A DNA stretch of 64,000 nt from Hyaloscypha bicolor E. Its lineage: Eukaryota; Ascomycota; Leotiomycetes; Helotiales; Hyaloscyphaceae. This document shows positions 26,545 through 37,600 of this stretch, piece after piece; position 1 is the first letter of the stretch, and each line of letters opens with the position of its first letter. A program made the translations under genes and the position numbers. The stretch lies in assembly GCF_002865645.1 (NCBI RefSeq), contig NW_020194684.1, positions 1,999,241 through 2,063,240 on the forward strand. Reading direction: 5' to 3'. The notes under the pieces are model-generated. The model ran no database searches, had not been told where the DNA came from, and saw nothing but the letters and a program-made list of their open reading frames with translations.

Positions 26545-26766
26545 GGGAAGAAATAATATAATAGCTAGTATAAGGATATAATCTACTAAGAATAGGATAT
26601 CGGAAATAGATATAAAATGAAGCTAAGCAGGAATTACTTAGGTAGAATAATACTAAAGGTCGAGATATTTTCTCTACTTTATTTTATAGCTTAATATTTC
26701 TAATATATGAAATTCTTTAAACTTTAAGCCTTTAACTATTATATTAATTCCGCTATTATATATATT
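26545..26766 (+). repeat. Inverted LTR of the gypsy family beside its 5' LTR
   Basis: The reverse complement of 26,545-26,766 matches 26,222-26,430 over the whole LTR (AATAGCGGAATTAATATAAT at the outer ends). Two LTRs therefore face each other across about 115 bp, giving a large inverted repeat centred near 26,490. A second, truncated element inserted in the opposite direction would explain it. Confidence 0.65.
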
Positions 26767-26769
26767 ATA

Positions 26770-27146
26770 AATATAATTTAATTCTTTTCTTTATTACTTT
26801 TCTCTATCTTTATTATCTTCTTTACTACTTAAAATTCCTTTAATACTACTTATTATACTAGTAAAAATTAATATAGTAATTACGTATTATTTAATATACG
26901 TGACTTTTAAATAATAAATTAAATAGAAAAGAAATATATAGGGTTTATTTTAACTTCTACTTACTTTTTAAATATAATATAGCCTTTTAAAGTAAGTTTA
27001 AAGCTAATAATTAAGTTAAAGGGCTCTCTTATACGGATATATACTTATATATAACTTATTACTTAAATTACTTAAGTATATACTTAATAAGTATTAAGTA
27101 GAATATAAGTAGGATATATTTTGGCTAAGTAGTAGTATGGGCTCTA
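26770..27146. other. AT-rich spacer with no gene
   Basis: RIP-like sequence between the inverted gypsy LTR and the palindromic patchwork. No feature was recognised. Confidence 0.5.
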
Positions 27147-27230
27147 ATAAGCTCAATAAGCAATAATTAGATAATTGCACTAATTTTTCGATAATTAATA
27201 ATCAATTATTAATTATAATAATTATTGAAC

Positions 27231-27400
27231 TAAGGCCTTAGTAATACTACAGGGCCACTACAGGGCCAATGCGCTATATTTATAGGCCTTATACTACCTT
27301 TTCTTTACTATAGCAGAATTCCGATTTAATAAAGGCAGTATAAGGCCTATAAATATAGCGTATTAGCCCTGTAGTGGCCCTATAGTACTACTAAGGCCCT
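27231..27400. repeat. Inverted repeat, 70-bp arms, 28-bp spacer
   Basis: The left arm (27,231-27,302) contains CAGGGCCACTACAGGGCC and GCGCTATATTTATAGGCC. The right arm (27,331-27,400) is its near-perfect reverse complement. Most mismatches are C/T or G/A. It could be a MITE or the two ends of a collapsed element. Confidence 0.8.
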
Positions 27401-27433
27401 GGACCCACTATTATTAATAGATTTAGTACTGTA

Positions 27434-27510
27434 GAGGCGGTCTAAGGCCTATAAATATAGCGTATTGGCCCTGTAGTGGCCCTGTAGTATTGCCAAGGCC
27501 CTGGGACCCA
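27434..27510. repeat. Third copy of the inverted-repeat arm
   Basis: Same orientation as the right arm, with TAAGGCCTATAAATATAGCG and CCCTGTAGTGGCCCTGTAG. It indicates that this arm is a mobile or duplicated terminus rather than half of one fixed hairpin. Confidence 0.7.
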
Positions 27511-27514
27511 CTAT

Positions 27515-27640
27515 TATCGATGGAATTATCGATGGGCTCGCTTAATGGCTGGCTGGGCCCACTTTTATCGATGGAATTATCGATGGGCTCGCTTAATGGC
27601 TGGCTGGGCCCACTTTTATCGATGGAATTATCGATAACTG
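27515..27640. repeat. 51-bp tandem repeat with paired ATCGAT sites
   Basis: The unit begins TATCGATGGAATTATCGATG and includes GGGCTCGCTTAATGGCTGGC. Starts at 27,515, 27,566 and 27,617 are exactly 51 bp apart. Two units are complete and the third is partial. A fourth, shortened piece (GGGCTCGCTTAATGGCTGGC) recurs at about 27,791-27,812. Confidence 0.85.
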
Positions 27641-27973
27641 GATTAAATACTAGCTAGTCTACGTTATATAATAGACTATTAAATGGAAAGTTAAAAAGTC
27701 TAATAGTATAGTAATAATAGTCTACTTTTATACTAATCTTAATACTAATCGGTTTATAATTGAACTAGAAAGCGAGATGTTCATGTAATGGGGCTCGCTT
27801 AATGGCTGGCCCACTTTTATCGACGATAATTATCGATATCGATCGTTTATCGATCGCTTAGCCGATAACGATTACTAATCGATAATTTCGATCGATAATT
27901 TATCGGAGCCCACACTGCTGAGTAGAGTATAAGTAGGACCCACTACTCTACTCTACTCTACTCATTTGACACA

Positions 27974-28177
27974 CTGGAGGCACCTCTCATCCAACAGCAA
28001 GTTGAAGAGAAACTTGACGAACTCAGAGACGGAGAATAAAGAACCGGCGTTTCTTTCGGGGATGATACTCGCGTTGGTAATATTTCGTTCTGGGTGGAGG
28101 AAGCGTGTCTCTTTGACTGGGATCTCACTGAAGCTCATGCTGCCGGTCTAGATAATCCCAAGTCAGATTTTTTGTAG
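27974..28177 (+). pseudogene. Possible 3' relic of an unidentified gene
   Basis: The plus frame from CTG at 27974 reads 68 codons to a TAG at 28175-28177 with one internal TAA. Its translation is protein-like and acidic (LEAPLIQQQVEEKLDELRD, then NISFWVEEACLFDWDLTEA). I do not recognise the family. The palindromic patchwork cuts it off on the left and it lies tail-to-tail with the AAA+ gene. An open minus-strand frame of 57 codons (28139 to 27966) overlaps it and cannot be excluded. It could also simply be 3' flanking DNA. Confidence 0.25.
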
Positions 28178-28226
28178 AAGAGAAATAAAGCTTTTATCCT
28201 ATCAAGGTAAACTAATAAGATCCAAA

Positions 28227-30474
28227 TCAACGCCTTCGCCGCCTTTTCTTCGCTGGTTCTTGGCCAATCTCACAATCGTTCTGACCCTTTCCGCTAATTT
28301 CTTCATTTCCACTGCTTGACTTAGGCCCTATAGGCTGAGTCTGTGACCCTAGTTCTGCAGAAGACGTGGCTGCTTTGCCTGAGACATCTGTACTATTCAG
28401 CCGCTGCTCTTCAAGTTGTATAACAGTATTAATAATAGTTCGTTTCAGCGGCTCTCTCTTCCCAGCCGCCAGTAACTGTGCCATCTTCATCCTGTTTTTT
28501 ATCTGTCTTCCATTCACTCTCTCCTGTGCTAGCTTGTCAAGGTCTTGCTCGGATAGTTCATGGGGTAGGGTTGAGACTTTCAGTAAATTGGACCAGATCT
28601 GCCGGCGCGATATCTCATCGAGGTCAGGGTAGTTGATTGAAAGGTGGATTCGGGATTTGACGGCCTCATCAATGTTTTCTGCGCGATTGGTTGTCATGAA
28701 CATGAGGCCTTCGTAATACTCAATAGTGCGAAGGAATGCCGTGACGATGGAGTTGCGGTTGAGATCATCAGCTGAGCGTTTCTCTAGGAAAACATCACAC
28801 TCATCCAGAAGTAAAATAGCTTTCCAGCGACTAACCAGCTCTAGGATTTTTTGGAGTTGCCTCTCAGGCCATACATAACGAGGACCAAGATCCGCGAAAC
28901 TGATCGCGTGTAGCGGTACACGCATTTTCTCGGCCACTGCTTCCGCCGTTAAGGTCTTCCCGGTACCAGGAGGACCCGAGAGCAGAATGGTTATCCCCTT
29001 TCCTTTGCCTTGAATGATGTCGTCGAAGACCTGTTTGTTTGCCAGCTGCGATTCAGATAGGGCGAGGATAACCCCCTTTTGTGCGGGTGGCAGTACTAGG
29101 CTCTCAAACGCCTTGGCATTCCATTTGATCTCAGCGATTCGTTCCACAAAGAAATCGAGCCATTCTTTCTCCTTGAGCGCGTAGCCTCGGACTCGACTTC
29201 TACAAAGCATTTGGTAGTGTGGTGAGAGTTTCACCCGGGGTGGGTCGTCAGAGTTATGGCCATCCACCTCATCACCATTCAGTGATTGATACCCATTGAG
29301 ATTGTCAACGTCTTTAGGTTTCCATTTTTTGACATGCCGAATTGGGTAGGGGCTATACCGGTTGAAGGAGTCCGTGTCTATAATGATTCGTCCGTCTATT
29401 TGCATTTTCTTCTCCTTGCCTCTATCATCCCAGGTAATTGCAATCCCATTATACCTGAGACTGTTTAGCGAGTTGATACTCATATACAGTTGCGTGTAGA
29501 ACTTACCCTTTGTACTTGTATCCAGCAAGTTCCTCAAAAACTTTTCCACGCTCAGTCAGTTCCTTTTCAACCTTTTTCCTTTCTTCATGAAACTTTAGCG
29601 GGTAGATAGGAAGGTTGTGAATATTCCTCGTGCCCGGAAAGTAATGAATGTCATGAGGCTCCTCAACACGACCAAAGTGCGTGCCGCTCCAATCGACCCC
29701 GTCGCAGGAAATCCTGAGAAATTTCTGATCATCCTCCTCTTTATACTCAGTTCTGTCGACCTCAAATGCACAACATTCGCCTCTTCTGTCAAAGACGGCA
29801 ATACAACCGGGCTGGAAGATCATCCAGAGATGGTCCCAAGTAACAACGCCGTTTTGGATGTAGTCATCGTATGCTTTGATGGAATCTTCAATTTCCCTCA
29901 TCAAGAACTCCTGCAGCAAACGGACGTGTTCTGTAGTCTGTGGATCAAGATCTCTTCGCCGGTTGAGATTCAGTAATTGCTGCCATCGATGAATCAATGG
30001 TTTAAAAGGCGCCTCGAATATCAACCTCTTCATTTCGCAAGTGACGCCAGGGTAGTCCGAAAGAACGTGCTGCGCAAGAGCCCTTTGGAGCCAGGGACTC
30101 TGGATGACAATTGAATGAGCCTCCAGCTTCTTATCCGAGTCATTACTCTTTATGTGCCGCAGAATAATGGCAAACTTGGCACTTTCATCATTCTCTGCGG
30201 CTTCTACAATTTCCGGGGGGCAATCAGGAAGCCAGGTAAAGGTGTCATCCTTATCATCTGGGGATCGATAGATTTCCTTTATTTGACTGATAGAGCCCAC
30301 AGAATGTGGGGCGCTGGTGGCCTTTGCAGTATCTGCTGTCACGGTATGGTTCGGATTGTTCTTCCTCGGCGATAGGATATCGATAGTGCTGGGAAGCGCA
30401 CTTCCCCCAGTGCGGGTTTGGCCCAGCCTCGCTGTCACGTCCACCTCGAGAGGCTCATTTTCCGTCGCTTTCAT
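28227..30474 (-). CDS. AAA+ ATPase with N-terminal DUF7025-type region
   Basis: Exons 30474-29507 and 29460-28227 (minus strand) give 733 residues. The 46-nt intron (29461-29506) starts GTAAGT, has a GCTAAAC branch site and ends ACAG. Joining restores FEELAGYKYKG-LRYNGIAITW. Residues 1-90 look disordered. About 120-320 match the region that precedes the ATPase in fungal DUF7025-AAA proteins (HLWMIFQPG). The AAA+ core has Walker A GPPGTGKT (485-492), Walker B LLLDECDVF (540-548; DEAD is more usual), sensor-1 TTNR (579-582) and SRIH (591-594), then the helical lid with NGRQIKN. The C-terminus is a basic tail (KKRRRRR), perhaps a nuclear signal. Members are predicted protein-remodelling ATPases with no settled substrate. 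The frame stays open upstream to 30540 but without an ATG. The gene is head-to-head with the NLR gene 1.2 kb away, and part of a related gene lies dead at 44,674. Confidence 0.88.
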
Positions 30475-31580
30475 GGTGCAATAGGGTAGATCGGTTGTTC
30501 TTGGTGCTTCCTGCTCGAGCTTGTAAAGTGAAAGGCACAAAATACAAGGAAAATCCAGAAATTTTGAGTCTATCGATCAGAAGTCCAATATTCTGCTTTA
30601 AAAGTCGGTCCCCACTGCAACCGTAACCGTCATCAGAGATACAATGGGAAAATGAATTCAGCCTCGGAGAATTCCCGGAGACTCAAGGCATCTATTTCAC
30701 CTTCTTTCCTGTTAACTGCACGAGCTCCCTCGAGAAGGCGTCAGCGTGACGAAGTGCGCATTTGTATCACGTCAAATCTCCAATCATAGATAAAAGCAAT
30801 CGTCTTGCATGCAAAGTATTGACACATTGAACCCACAGCCACCGCCCGATACGCGGCCCGATACTCGGCGATTTCTTCATTCTGTTTTTGTCGTGAGTAA
30901 TTGGACAGTAGTAGGGCGCAAACCAAGCCACCATGCGGAGATGGGTCGAGACGACTTCCTAGAGCAGCAACTTGCATGCGTTTTGAAGCTGCTCCGGCAC
31001 TTCCGCACACTCGCAGCCCTTACCAATCATTATATAAAACTATTACAGTAAAGAATCATAACAACTACAGTAAGAGGAATATACAGTGCTTAAGTCCTGA
31101 TTGGCAAAAGACATCAAATCCCCCAAACCCTCGAACACTAATAACATTACGATTTTAAGGACATATTATTCTAATATTGAATACCACGACTCCTTGTATT
31201 AATAACTGTAATTGATATAAACACATCCAGTGTCAAGTTTTAACATGTCGGAAGTTTGTGTCTTGATCTGTATAGAGGGGAGGCACCCCTCCCTAAATGC
31301 TACGCTAATAACCCCAGAATATAGCTATGTACAATGATTTATAAGCACGTGGGAGGGAAATGGGTAAAGACATCTCATTTCGACGGGGGGCATAACAAGG
31401 GGGCTGAGCACAGTTTGACACCAGTCACACCCGATGGCTTCAATTTGGGGCCCTTGATTGGGTCGCAAACTATTTAGCAGAGCCTTGCCCGCAAGTTGCT
31501 GATTCTCACTATAGTAGCGAGTTGTGGATCGAGTTTACTCTTTCCTCGCTTTGTTAACAACTCAAATTCGAAGCTTCAGA
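30475..31580. promoter_or_regulatory. Bidirectional intergenic region between AAA+ and NLR genes
   Basis: About 1.1 kb of balanced sequence separates the divergent starts and must hold both promoters. Small open frames on both strands at 30,741-31,158 overlap each other and have no recognisable content. I saw a short palindrome (GAGGGGAGGCACCCCTCCC) near 31,275 but no binding site that I would name. Shared regulation of the two genes is possible but not shown. Confidence 0.4.
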
Positions 31581-31646
31581 ATGACTGCCGAACACCCTGA
31601 AGTCCACTGTCCAAGGCATATCCAATTCCTGTTTCAACTGCATTGA
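31581..31646 (+). promoter_or_regulatory. Upstream ORF of 21 codons in the NLR leader
   Basis: The frame starts at ATG 31581 (ATGACTGCC), ends at TGA 31644-31646, and lies 27 nt before the NLR start codon in a different frame. If it is in the transcript it could reduce translation of the receptor. Whether transcription begins upstream of it is not visible. Confidence 0.4.
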
Positions 31647-31673
31647 CTCGCGGAAACTTTTCCGGCTCCCATC

Positions 31674-34600
31674 ATGAAACGAGATCGCGAAGACTCGGAT
31701 GATGAACAACTGCAGAGTTCCCGAGTAAGGCTGGGTGGTGACAGTGGTCTGAATGACACTTCGGATGCCTCAAATTTAGATGAGAGCGATCAAAACAGGG
31801 ACTTCACGAAACCTTCTGGGAAGAAGCATAGAGAGAAAACAACTGTGAGAGCGATCCCCACTCTTCCCGTCACAAAATTGTGTTGTTTTTGTACTAATGT
31901 CAGCAATACTAGATCAGCGTGTCATTAGCCGGTAGAGACGACTCGATCCACAATACAAAGGGAGAAACAATCTCAGACAAAGGAAAAAAGAAGAGTCTCC
32001 GGGCCGGGGAGTTCACCATTGCGTGGATCTGCGCCCTTCCAAAAGAAGCGATTCCAGCTGTCCTACTGCTGGACGAGGAATATGAACCTCTCTATGTGCC
32101 GGAAGATGATAATTCATATTATTTTGGCCGCATGGACAGGCACAAAATTGTTATCGCAACTCTCCCCAAAGGATCCTATGGAGAGATATCATCCGCTGGA
32201 GTTGCCCACAACATTGCACGAAGTTTCCCGTCAATCCGTCTTTGTCTTTTGGTCGGGATTGGAGCCGGAATCCCTAGTGAGGAGAACGATATCAGGCTGG
32301 GTGATGTCGTGATCAGTATCCCTTCCGGTAACCTTGGAGGCGTGGTACAGTTCGACTTCGGCACGGAATATGCGGATAGGCCCTTTCAACTAAAGGGTTC
32401 ATTGAATAAGCCACCAGACGCCCTTGCAGCAGCCACATCAAGTTTTGAGATAAATGATCAAATGGGGAAGAGCAAGATTCCCCAACTTTTGGCACAGGCG
32501 CAAAAGAAGATGGTCAAGAATCCATCTCGTTACCGATATCCCGGAGTAGAGAAGGACCATCTCTTTCCCCCAAATTATCCGTGTAAGAGCGAAGGGAGAA
32601 CATGCAGGGATTGCGACAAGAATCAAGTTGACCTGCGTCGAAGCGGGTACCGTTCATGTGTAGATCCAATTATTCACTACGGTATCATTGCTTCTGGCAG
32701 CAAGTTGATGAGGAACCCACTTCTACGAGACGAGCTTATGGAGAAGTACGGCGCCAAGTGCATTGAAATGGAGGCGGCCGGTATCATGAACAAGTTACCC
32801 TGCCTGGTCATCCGTGGAATCTGTGACTACGCGGATTCGCACAAGAATGATTTTTGGCAAGACTATGCGGCACTGGCGGCATCCGCTTGTGCAAGAGAGC
32901 TTCTTGGATTTGTGTCTCCAATATTGGTTATGAGCGAACGAAAGCTGGTCGATGCTCTGGAGCCAATCTTGAAAGAATGTCAGTGTTCCAGGGATGCATG
33001 AAACTGAATGCTAACAACAAGGTGCAGTACAAGAAGACGTCCGAGGAGTGAAGGATTTATATAGCGTCGAAAAAGGTCAATCTGCTTGAGAAAGAATTTC
33101 TGCAACCTGGCTAAGTGGCATATAGAGCAGCAGTTGAAGAGGTTCCTGAGGGTAGATCCTACTGCTTCTGCAAAACGACACCAATATCATCTCGAGGAAA
33201 CACGGGATGACACCTGGAAATGGTTGTTTGAAGATAAAATATTTCAGAACTGGCGTGCTTCAGACGCCGAAAAGCCGGTTTTGTGCTGTACTGGGGAGCC
33301 AGGCGTGGGTAAATCTTGCATGATGTACGTAATTTGGCAGGAAATATGATATCTTGTAGACGCTAATTACTTCCTAACGCGGCATACAGGTCTGTAGTCC
33401 TTGAGTCCTTGAAAATCGAAACGAGAAGCAGTAGTCCAAAAATAGGGTTGGGTTATGTTTACTGCAAATATGACGACGCGGATCACATGTCCGACGGAAT
33501 CATGGCCACATTAGCGGCACAGCTCACCCTTCAACTTCGTCTTCCCCTATCTAAAATTGAAGAGGTTTGCACGGGTCCATGGACCCCAAAGGACGTTTTT
33601 GATTTCGTTGGCAAGAAGTTTGACCAGAAATACATTTTTATTGACGGTTTGGATGAGCTGAACGCTGAGCGGAGAACGCGATTGCTGAAGTCCTTGGCGG
33701 GAGCTCTTTCCAACTTCCGTCTTTTCATAACTGGTCGGACGCACGTCAAATCTATCGTCCTAGCGGAATTCCCATCGGCTCAGAATCTCGCCATAACAGC
33801 CCATAACAAAGACATAGAAAGCCATATCCGGCACAGCATTCGCAGCTATGACATAGGCTGGGAGGGCATTGAAGATGATATCACGGAGAAAATCTTGGAG
33901 CGCTCCTCAGGCAATTTCCTCTTCGCGGATAGCCTGATTAAATTCGTGCAAGCTAGTTTGAGTGAAAATGATCTACAGCGACGTCTGGGAACGCTTCCCG
34001 AAAAAATTGAAGGCACCTTTTCTGATATGATTAAAAGAGTTCGCTCAGCGCCACGAGGGCATCTAGGGGGCCAGATCCTTACCTGGGTTTCGCTGTCTGA
34101 GCGGCCTTTAGCCGTCAAAGAGCTTCGTTATGCTCTGGCAATGGACAAAGAGCCAGCAGAGCTGGATTCAGATGATACATCTGGCGAACACTTGGATCCT
34201 GGAGACCTGGTGAACCAAAACACCTTTCAAAGTGTCTGTCTTGGCTTAGTAGTGATTGATGAGACAGACACAGATGTTCGTTTATTTCACCAATCACTCC
34301 GGGACTATCTTAACACACCGAACTCGAAAGAATGGAGAGGCCGTCTTTTCCAGGAGGCACAAAATAGACTTGCACGGGCATGTCTCAGGTATCTCATGCA
34401 CCCGTCGGTGATATCGCAATCGCAAGCCATGGCGCAGGAAGTGAACTCTCCCGACCTTGAATCTGACAAATGCCCTCTATTGAAGTACGCGTCTGACTTC
34501 TGGGGCCATCACTTGCGAAAAGCTGGTCAGCCCGACGATACCGTAAAGTTGGGGACGAAGTTTCTTTCCATGGGGCTCACAAAACGCTACTGCAGCCAAG

Positions 34601-37600
34601 GCTACTTCTGCAAAAGTCTCAGCAGCAGACTTCGACCTCCTAAAATCGATTCTTTTATCTTCTCCCTCTCTAGACTGCACATAGCGTCATACTTCGGCCT
34701 CCACCAAATCATGCGGAACCTCTTGGAAGACTCAAGTAATGATATCAATGCGGTGGATTCTTGCGGAGCGAGCGCGCTACACTGGGCAGCTGGGGAAGGC
34801 CACCGGAAGGCCGTTGAGCTGCTTGTGGAGAGAAAGGCAAACATTGAAAAACGCGAAGTTGGGGGCGGTACCCCGTTAAACCGGGCCATTGACTGGACTA
34901 TGAGGGCAATGGATAACGCAAGCAGCCCGGACGAAATTAACGACGCCAAGGTCTCAGGCAGGGAAGCATGTGCAATTGTCCATCTCTTACTTCAAAGTTC
35001 AGCGCAAGTGAACTATTACTACGTGGTTCGTGGACCACGGTTCATACTTTATGTCAAGGTGGATGGGAAAGACGACTACTCGGGCAAAACAGTTCAGGAA
35101 CTGATTCAAGCAGCGCCGGGAATTGTAGTTGGAACTCACCGAACTCCTCTGATGCGCGCAGCAGAGAGCTCAAATATTGCTCTTATTCGGGTATTACTGA
35201 AATTCGGTGCTGAGATCAATGCTGAAAATGACGTGGGTTGGACAGCGTTACACTGGGCTGCGCATGCGGCGCCCCCGAACATGAAGGTGATTCAACTGCT
35301 GCTTCAGCAAGGAGCCGATGTGTATGTGAAGGATCGAGAAGGACTCACACCTCTGAGAGTTATCTCTAATAGGGAGGACAATGAGGTATATAAGCTTCTA
35401 GCCAGACACGCCAACGACAGTGGCTGCGAGCAGTCAGTTATGGAGCCTGTGCCCTCTACAGATACCAAGTTCGTCAATATTGTGTTTGATTTCAAGCCCC
35501 CGGAAGGAACCTCCTACGAACCTTTAGTATGGACTACTGAACGGGGTGAAAGGAAAATGAGCATGATTTTGCTTGGAAATGGGGCCAAGGTAGAATGCAA
35601 AGATGGCACTAACCGCACTCCCTTGTCACTGGCTGCAGGGAAAGGTCTCACAAAAATACTTGAGGCTCTCCTTTCACGTGAGGCAAAGGTTGATTCCAGG
35701 GATGGAGATAATCGCACGCCGCTGTCATGGGCAGCCCAGGGAGGGCACAAAGAGGCAGTCAAAGTTTTGATCATGAAACGCGCTCGGGTATGCTCCATTG
35801 ACAAACGTGGTCTAACTCCTCTCCATTGGGCAGTCATAGGGGAGGAAAAGAGTATATTGAGACTCTTACTGGAGCATGGGGCAGATCCAGATCAGAAAGA
35901 TACTCTGGGACAGTCTCCCCTATCATGGGCTGCTGCTGGAGGTTACACCAAAATACTGAGGATACTTTTGAACTGCCCAGGAGGGGTTGATCACAGAGAC
36001 AACAGTAACTCGACGCCTCTTATCTGGGCCGCGGCTAATGGGCATGAGGATGCATTGAACTTATTACTCAAGAGCGGCGCAGGACTGAATTCTGCAGATT
36101 CCGAAGGAAAAACTGCAATTATCTGGGCAGCCAAAGCAGGGCACACCGGAATGATTGAAATTCTGTTCGCAAAGGGAGCCGATCCACACATCAGGGATAA
36201 CCACGAGCGTACGCCACTAATTTGGGCAGCTGGCCGAGGACACACAGAAGTAGTGAACTTTCTATTGAAAAATGGAGCTGATCCACTTTCATCTGATAAA
36301 GATGGCCTCAACTCTTTATCCTGGGCTGCTGCTGGAGGACACTTCAAAGTGGTAAAGGCATTACTGAAGAAGGCTGCCAATCCGAATTGGCAGGACAGTA
36401 ATGGTCGTACACCATTATCGTGGTTGGCTCAAAAGAGAGAAAGAATAGTCGTCAAGCTCATCTGCAGGAATGGCATGAGGGTTAGATTGAGCGGCACTCG
36501 AAGCCCAGTACTTCCGATATGGGTAGCATTTGAAGGAAGTGAGACAGCCCTGCGTGCAGTTATGCGAACTGAAGATTATGACATGTTGGGAATCCTTTCG
36601 CACGGTAGAGGTGGCGAGACTGGGAAGGTAGTGGAAAGACTTCTTGCAAATAGGATGGCTATCGACTCTCTGGACAAGGACGACCGCACACCGTTATCGT
36701 TTGCCGCCGAGGGTGGCCATGAATGTATGATGATAACCCTTCTGGAACACGGGGCAGATCCTAGTTGTCATGATAGCAGTGGCCGCACACCTTTATCTTG
36801 GGCAGTCGCCAGCAACTCAGCAGGAGTGCGGGTGCTGAACGCACTTTCGAAAGTTTCACTTGAAACTTTGAACATGCAAGACAAAACAGGACGCACGGCA
36901 TTATCGTGGGCTGCAGGGGTAGGAAATATCGAAGCTGTAAAGATACTACTGCAAAAAGGTGTTAACTGGAGCCTTGCGGACAACAATGGTCGTACACCGC
37001 TCTCTTGGGCTGTGGGGAGCGGTAATCTTGCAGTGATGAAGCTTTTACTCAATTGCGGTGCAAACCTCGACTGCGAGGATGACAGTGGCCGTACCCTCCT
37101 CTCCTATGCTGCTGAAGGTGGAGAAGAAGAGATCTTTAAAATTGTGCTCCAGCGCCAAGAAAACACAGATGCAAAGGATAAAAGTGGCCGGACGCCTTTA
37201 TCATGGATAGGAAGCAAAAGGGGCAAATCCGAAGCGTGGCTTGCCTGGCGCTATGGGTTGAACCCAACCGAAAATGATGCTGTTTTGTCGATTGATTGGT
37301 CTAGAGGGGCGGGTAGTGAAAGCATGGTGGAGAGGCTTCTTGACCATGGCGTTGACCTCGACTCCAGGGACAATAATCTTCGGACGCCGCTGTCATGGGC
37401 ATCCGGGGGAGGATACACTACAGTTGCGGAGACGCTCCTGAAGAGGGGAGCGGAAATCGACTCGAGTGATAATACAGGCCGCACACCCCTATCCTACGCT
37501 TTGGAGGGTGGATTTGATAAGATCGTGACTTTACTTCTGGAAAACAACGCTGACATCTATGTCAGAGACAAAAGTGGACAAGATCTAATTGATTGGGCAG

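Larger units (their letters stand above)
27147..27963. repeat. Patchwork of nested palindromes and MITE-like ends
   Basis: This region has mixed composition. Outer inverted pieces (about 27,147 GTATGGGCTCTAATA against about 27,912 in reverse, GTGTGGGCTCCGATA) enclose a 70-bp-arm inverted repeat, a third copy of its arm, a 51-bp tandem repeat and a dense cluster of TATCGAT palindromes (27,828-27,910). It ends in GAGTAGAGTA..TACTCTACTC (27,922-27,963), directly against the gene island. Nested miniature transposons are the simplest reading. No coding sequence. Confidence 0.6.

Noticed and set aside
27228..27510. Structured non-coding RNA gene from the large inverted repeat
   Set aside because: The third arm copy and similar patchwork around it point to transposon termini. 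There is no promoter-like or conserved RNA motif.
30475..30540. Extended N-terminus of the AAA+ protein starting at 30540
   Set aside because: The codon at 30540-30538 is TTG, and there is no ATG before the upstream stop. The first ATG is at 30474.
33022..33090. Frameshift mutation disabling the NLR between PNP and NACHT domains
   Set aside because: A 50-nt intron (33076-33125) with GT..AG ends restores the frame, and the total coding length then divides by three. RNA evidence is still needed.
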